This document shows positions 61,038-64,000 of a stretch of DNA of 64,000 nucleotides, piece after piece. The translations under genes and the position numbers were made by a program. The notes beneath the pieces are model-generated. The model ran no database searches. It saw only the letters and a list, made by a program, of their open reading frames with translations, and was not told the DNA's origin. Location of the stretch: contig JAZQIO010000089.1 of the NCBI GenBank assembly GCA_045541135.1, positions 1-64,000 of the forward strand, written 5' to 3'. The number at the start of each line of letters is the position of its first letter. Position 1 is the stretch's first letter. The stretch comes from CAZNKU01 sp045541135 (lineage in GTDB: Bacteria > Bacillota > Clostridia > Monoglobales > Firm-18).

Positions 61038-62963
61038 ATGATAACTTCAATAAAAGCAGAAGGTCACGAACTTCTTGCAGAACCTATGAGAATAGTTATG
61101 GTTGAAGACGGGGAGGAATCCGTATTTGACAACAACTATCCTGAAAATGAAAGTGAAAGCTTTATCCAGAAGAGGTGCGATGAAGAAGCAATAATATGCG
61201 GATGCAAACAAAGTGACAGATTTATAATTGATTTTTGCAATACCGTAAGATATGACGGCAACATAGATATAGACCTTAAACTTATGACAAAAGGGCAGAC
61301 AGTTGCACAGGCATTCGGTATTGACGAAACAAAGGAATTTTTGTATAAACTGGATAAATTGTGGTTGGAAATTCCACTAAAAAAAGAATATGCCACAATG
61401 TATCACATATTTGAGAACAGTGATATTTTCTTAAGTGATGGAAGCGTTATAGAAAAGGCACGGACAAGTTCGGGTGGTATAGTACCTAAGCTTGATGTGT
61501 CAGTTCCCTTTAAACCACTGCTTTGGCTTGGTAATGATGAAAGAGGTCTTGGTTGGTGTGCCGAAACACATAAAAACTGGCAACCTGACATCGAAAATAA
61601 GGCAATGGAAATCATTCATAAAGATGATAAGCTGATTCTTCGAATACACTTTTTAGACAGTCATCCCCAAAAATGGGATGGAGATTTGAAGAATGGCAGA
61701 GTTGGCTTCAAACCAATTGATTTTCAATTTGGATTAATTGCTACACCTGTAAAAAAATTCCCTGAAAACCCCTATATTCACAAGGCGTTGCACCTTGACT
61801 GCGGAATTAAAATAAAGGGAAATTATATGGACTTTATGTCGGCAGAAAACAGATTTGACAGACTTGTGGAAAAAGGTGTTGATACTCTTATTCTTCACGA
61901 AAAGTGGAACAAGTCTCAAAATTGGTTTGAGCTTTCCGAATATACAGCAAAACAGCTTACATACATAGTTGACGAATGTCACAAGCGTGGAATTAAGGTT
62001 TTGCCATATTTCGGATACGAGCTTTCTACAATGTCGCCTGTATGGTCAGACATTGGTGAAAATGTAATACACCTCAATAAAAACAGTGAGCTGAACTTCG
62101 GTTGGTGGAGAGTACCTTTCCAAAGAGACTACATGGTATGCTATAACAGTGAGTATGCAGACTTGTTTATAAACGGTATTGAAAAACTTATGGATACATA
62201 TAACATAGACGGTGTGTACCTTGACGGAACATCAAGACCAAATTACTGTACAAATGTAAACCACGGTTGCGGTTGGTATGACGATAAGGGTGAACTTCAG
62301 GGAACTTATACAATAAAGGCTGTAAAAAAACTGTTTGAACGCCTGTACAATGTAGTAAAACCCCGTGGTGGAAAAATAAATGTTCACTGCAACGGCTTTG
62401 TGAACTATACTGTACTTCCATACATAGACCAGTCGTGGCTTGGAGAAAATCTGCAGTTTGAACTTAATAAGGGTACAACCGCAGATATGAATATGGACTA
62501 CTTTCGTGCGGAATACAGTGGCAGAAACTTCGGCGATCCGACTGAATTTATTGCCTATGAAAATCGCCCGTTGTGGACTTTTGAACAGGCACTTTCCTGT
62601 TCCATACTTCACGGTATACTTCCAAGACCGAATGATATAGAATATCCACTTGAACTTATGAGTGGTGTGTGGAAAATATTTGACAGTTTTCCCGTTGAAA
62701 AGTCTGAGTGGGTTCCCTATTATAAAAACAGGGCAACAACCACCAACGAAAAAGTAAAAGTAAGCTACTATAAATACACTACCATTACAGGAAAAACAGA
62801 ACTTTTAGCCTTTGTGGTAAATATATCCTCTGTGGATATTAAAAATGTGACTTTAAGTATTGATGAAAACGTTTCCGAAGTATTTAATGCAGAAACTTCG
62901 GAAAATATGAAATTTACATTTGATATTAATTCATATGGATATAAAATTTTATATTTGAGTTAA
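61038..62963 (+). CDS. TIM-barrel glycoside hydrolase-like protein (N-terminally cut)
   Basis: 641 residues from the first ATG after the in-frame stop; the whole gene would have about 34 more. The N-terminal part (about 1-240) is a beta-sandwich, then a TIM barrel with DECHKRGIKVLPYFGYELSTMSP, YNIDGVYLDGTSRPNYC and HCNGFVNYTVLPYIDQSWLGENLQFE, followed by a small beta domain. The layout is that of DUF6067/DUF4091-type glycosidase relatives, although I could not fix the family. The ATG at 61038 has no good ribosome site, so expression of this shorter form is doubtful. Confidence 0.65.
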   Translation: MITSIKAEGHELLAEPMRIVMVEDGEESVFDNNYPENESESFIQKRCDEEAIICGCKQSDRFIIDFCNTVRYDGNIDIDLKLMTKGQTVAQAFGIDETKEFLYKLDKLWLEIPLKKEYATMYHIFENSDIFLSDGSVIEKARTSSGGIVPKLDVSVPFKPLLWLGNDERGLGWCAETHKNWQPDIENKAMEIIHKDDKLILRIHFLDSHPQKWDGDLKNGRVGFKPIDFQFGLIATPVKKFPENPYIHKALHLDCGIKIKGNYMDFMSAENRFDRLVEKGVDTLILHEKWNKSQNWFELSEYTAKQLTYIVDECHKRGIKVLPYFGYELSTMSPVWSDIGENVIHLNKNSELNFGWWRVPFQRDYMVCYNSEYADLFINGIEKLMDTYNIDGVYLDGTSRPNYCTNVNHGCGWYDDKGELQGTYTIKAVKKLFERLYNVVKPRGGKINVHCNGFVNYTVLPYIDQSWLGENLQFELNKGTTADMNMDYFRAEYSGRNFGDPTEFIAYENRPLWTFEQALSCSILHGILPRPNDIEYPLELMSGVWKIFDSFPVEKSEWVPYYKNRATTTNEKVKVSYYKYTTITGKTELLAFVVNISSVDIKNVTLSIDENVSEVFNAETSENMKFTFDINSYGYKILYLS

Positions 62964-62968
62964 TCATG

Positions 62969-63087
62969 ACCACCGGTTCTACCGGTGGTTCAGACCGTCG
63001 AAAAAGTCGTTCTACCACAAGTGAGAGTTATAAATGAGCCTTCTCCTTGAGGAGAAGGTGGGTTGCGTAAGCAACTCGGATGAGGTG
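62969..63087. repeat. dispersed intergenic repeat with nested hairpins
   Basis: Three hairpins in a row: ACCACCGGT/ACCGGTGGT (62969-62989), CCTTCTCC/GGAGAAGG (63039-63058) and GTTGC/GCAAC (63062-63075), ending CGGATGAGGTG. The part 63036-63087 has the form GCCTTCTCC-n-GGAGAAGGTGG...CGGATGAGGTG, a sequence found in many copies between genes of Clostridia as I recall. No gene lies here. Confidence 0.6.
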
Positions 63088-63098
63088 TATTAAAATGT

Positions 63099-63135
63099 TA
63101 ATCCCAAGGAAAACATCAAATTTTCCTTGGGATTA
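63099..63135. terminator. long terminator hairpin
   Basis: TAATCCCAAGGAAAA (63099-63113), 7-base loop, TTTTCCTTGGGATTA (63121-63135): a perfect 15-bp stem between convergent genes. It can work in both directions. Confidence 0.75.
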
Positions 63136-63222
63136 CTTGCTTTTTCGCACTCTGTCAGCGTATTCTTTTTAATAAACTCTTGCAGTTCGGGAACAAATTG
63201 ATGTGTTTTTTTAAACACTTTT

Positions 63223-64000
63223 TTATTTTCTGCTGTTGTTTCTGTAATCGGTTGGGCATAGCTTTTCAAGTGACAAAAACATTTTGTTAAGGTGTGCACT
63301 ATCGTAAAAGCCTGTGCGGTGTGCAATTTCAGTAATTGTCATATCTGTATTTTCAAGTAGACTTTTTGCTCTTGAAATTCTGTAGTTTACAACATATTGC
63401 ATTGGTGGCATTTTAAGCACCTTATTAAAAAGCTTTACATATGCAGATTGTGACATATTCATATTATCCGCAAGTATTTTTAAAGTGATTTTTTTATCGT
63501 AATTATTGCATATAAACTGTATGTTATTTGCAATTCTTTTGTATTTTTCCGTGTTTTTTTCATATTCCGATACACTGTACTTTTCATAGTAGTGACAAAG
63601 TGCTTCTATAATATTAAGCCCCATTGAATTTATCATAAGGTCATAATTATTGCGGTGTACATCTTCGGAATTTTTCTTGACTTTTTCAAGAATGTCCGAA
63701 AGCTCCCTTATAAATTCAAGCTCTGTATCATCAAGAGTAAGAAAAAAGCTGTATTCCGTGTTGGAACGTATAATGGGCTCTATACTGAAAAGGTTAATAT
63801 ATCCGCCCATACATTCTAATTCTGAGGCATATCTTGAAAGGTATTTTGTTCCTACCAATATGTGGTAAACCTCAAGCTCACCAAGATTTTTATAGCCGTG
63901 GTAAATGCCGGGAGGAATAACAAATACATAACCCTTTTTTATTTTATACATATTATTTTCTATGTAGTGAATGCCCTTTCCCTTTAAAACTATGTTTATT
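63223..64000 (-). CDS. AraC family transcriptional regulator, partial at window edge
   Basis: The frame stays open to base 64000, and the codons before the internal ATG at 63951 (reading INIVLKGKGIHYIENN) continue a cupin-like sensor, so the true start is outside the window. Visible part about 259 residues: cupin region (GYVFVIPPGIYHGYKNLG), linker, and the C-terminal double HTH with LADNMNMSQSAYVKLFNKVLKMPPMQY and IAHRTGFYDSAHLNKMF. It probably controls another sugar locus to the right. Confidence 0.88.
   Translation of the reverse strand, partial: INIVLKGKGIHYIENNMYKIKKGYVFVIPPGIYHGYKNLGELEVYHILVGTKYLSRYASELECMGGYINLFSIEPIIRSNTEYSFFLTLDDTELEFIRELSDILEKVKKNSEDVHRNNYDLMINSMGLNIIEALCHYYEKYSVSEYEKNTEKYKRIANNIQFICNNYDKKITLKILADNMNMSQSAYVKLFNKVLKMPPMQYVVNYRISRAKSLLENTDMTITEIAHRTGFYDSAHLNKMFLSLEKLCPTDYRNNSRK

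Noticed and set aside
63090..63326. Minus-strand ORF of 78 codons at the end of the AraC gene
   Set aside because: It is a shadow in another frame and covers the terminator stem at 63099-63135.

Overview
The window looks like a chromosome segment of an anaerobic, endospore-forming Clostridia member (Bacillota). Supporting signs are the A+T-rich DNA, strong GGAGG-type ribosome sites with frequent TTG/GTG starts, a tryptophan T-box, a gerABC-ypeB germination operon, ThyX instead of ThyA, and gene orders typical of Firmicutes (asp23-fakA-recG, mltG-trmR-trhP, mraZ-rsmH-ftsL-pbp-mur, ftsEX-envC-ctp). No tRNA, rRNA or CRISPR array was recognised.

Layout. 1-8.2 kb: an MFS transporter whose end lies in an 80-bp perfect palindrome; a HAD phosphatase / beta-propeller / acetyltransferase operon; a 500-bp structured intergenic stretch; a U32-like protein and a zinc-ribbon protein with a VQP tandem repeat; a Trp T-box driving a lone trpB. 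8.2-18.8 kb: a GntR(YtrA)-ABC exporter operon with its own operator; tcdA and a TtcA-like tRNA enzyme; a TauE/SafE permease split into two half-genes; asp23-fakA-recG. 18.9-23.2 kb: GH31 glycosidase with divergent AraC regulator; LysR regulator divergent from a PQ-loop membrane protein and an SGNH-like protein. 23.3-28.2 kb: gerA-gerB-gerC-ypeB on the minus strand. 28.3-36.5 kb: a long plus-strand run (LUD protein, WecG/TagA, thyX, tmk, DUF2156, DJ-1, CPBP protease, mltG, trmR, trhP). 36.5-54 kb: a membrane-anchored acidic-tail protein, then a dcw cluster (mraZ to murG) lacking murD, murC, murB and ftsQAZ, then a PucR-type regulator, ftsE, ftsX, an EnvC-like M23 protein and a C-terminal protease. 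54-56 kb: greA-lysS.

56.0-58.0 kb is the main accessory region: directly after lysS there is a short stretch that reads like the tail of a tyrosine recombinase with three 11-bp-spaced TTACGCC repeats, then a tightly coupled two-gene unit (four-helix membrane protein plus DGQHR-domain, DndB-related protein), each end closed by a terminator, then a 12-codon stub with a strong ribosome site. It looks like the remains of a mobile element with a two-gene cargo and is the best candidate here for an undescribed system.

58.0-64 kb is a carbohydrate-use locus: an AraC regulator divergent from a DUF5107/TPR protein and a TIM-barrel glycosidase-like gene whose apparent true start is cut off by an in-frame TAA, followed by a dispersed intergenic repeat and a second AraC regulator running off the right edge. 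Promoters throughout are close to the sigma-A consensus with 17-bp spacers, which allowed many starts to be assigned from sequence alone.
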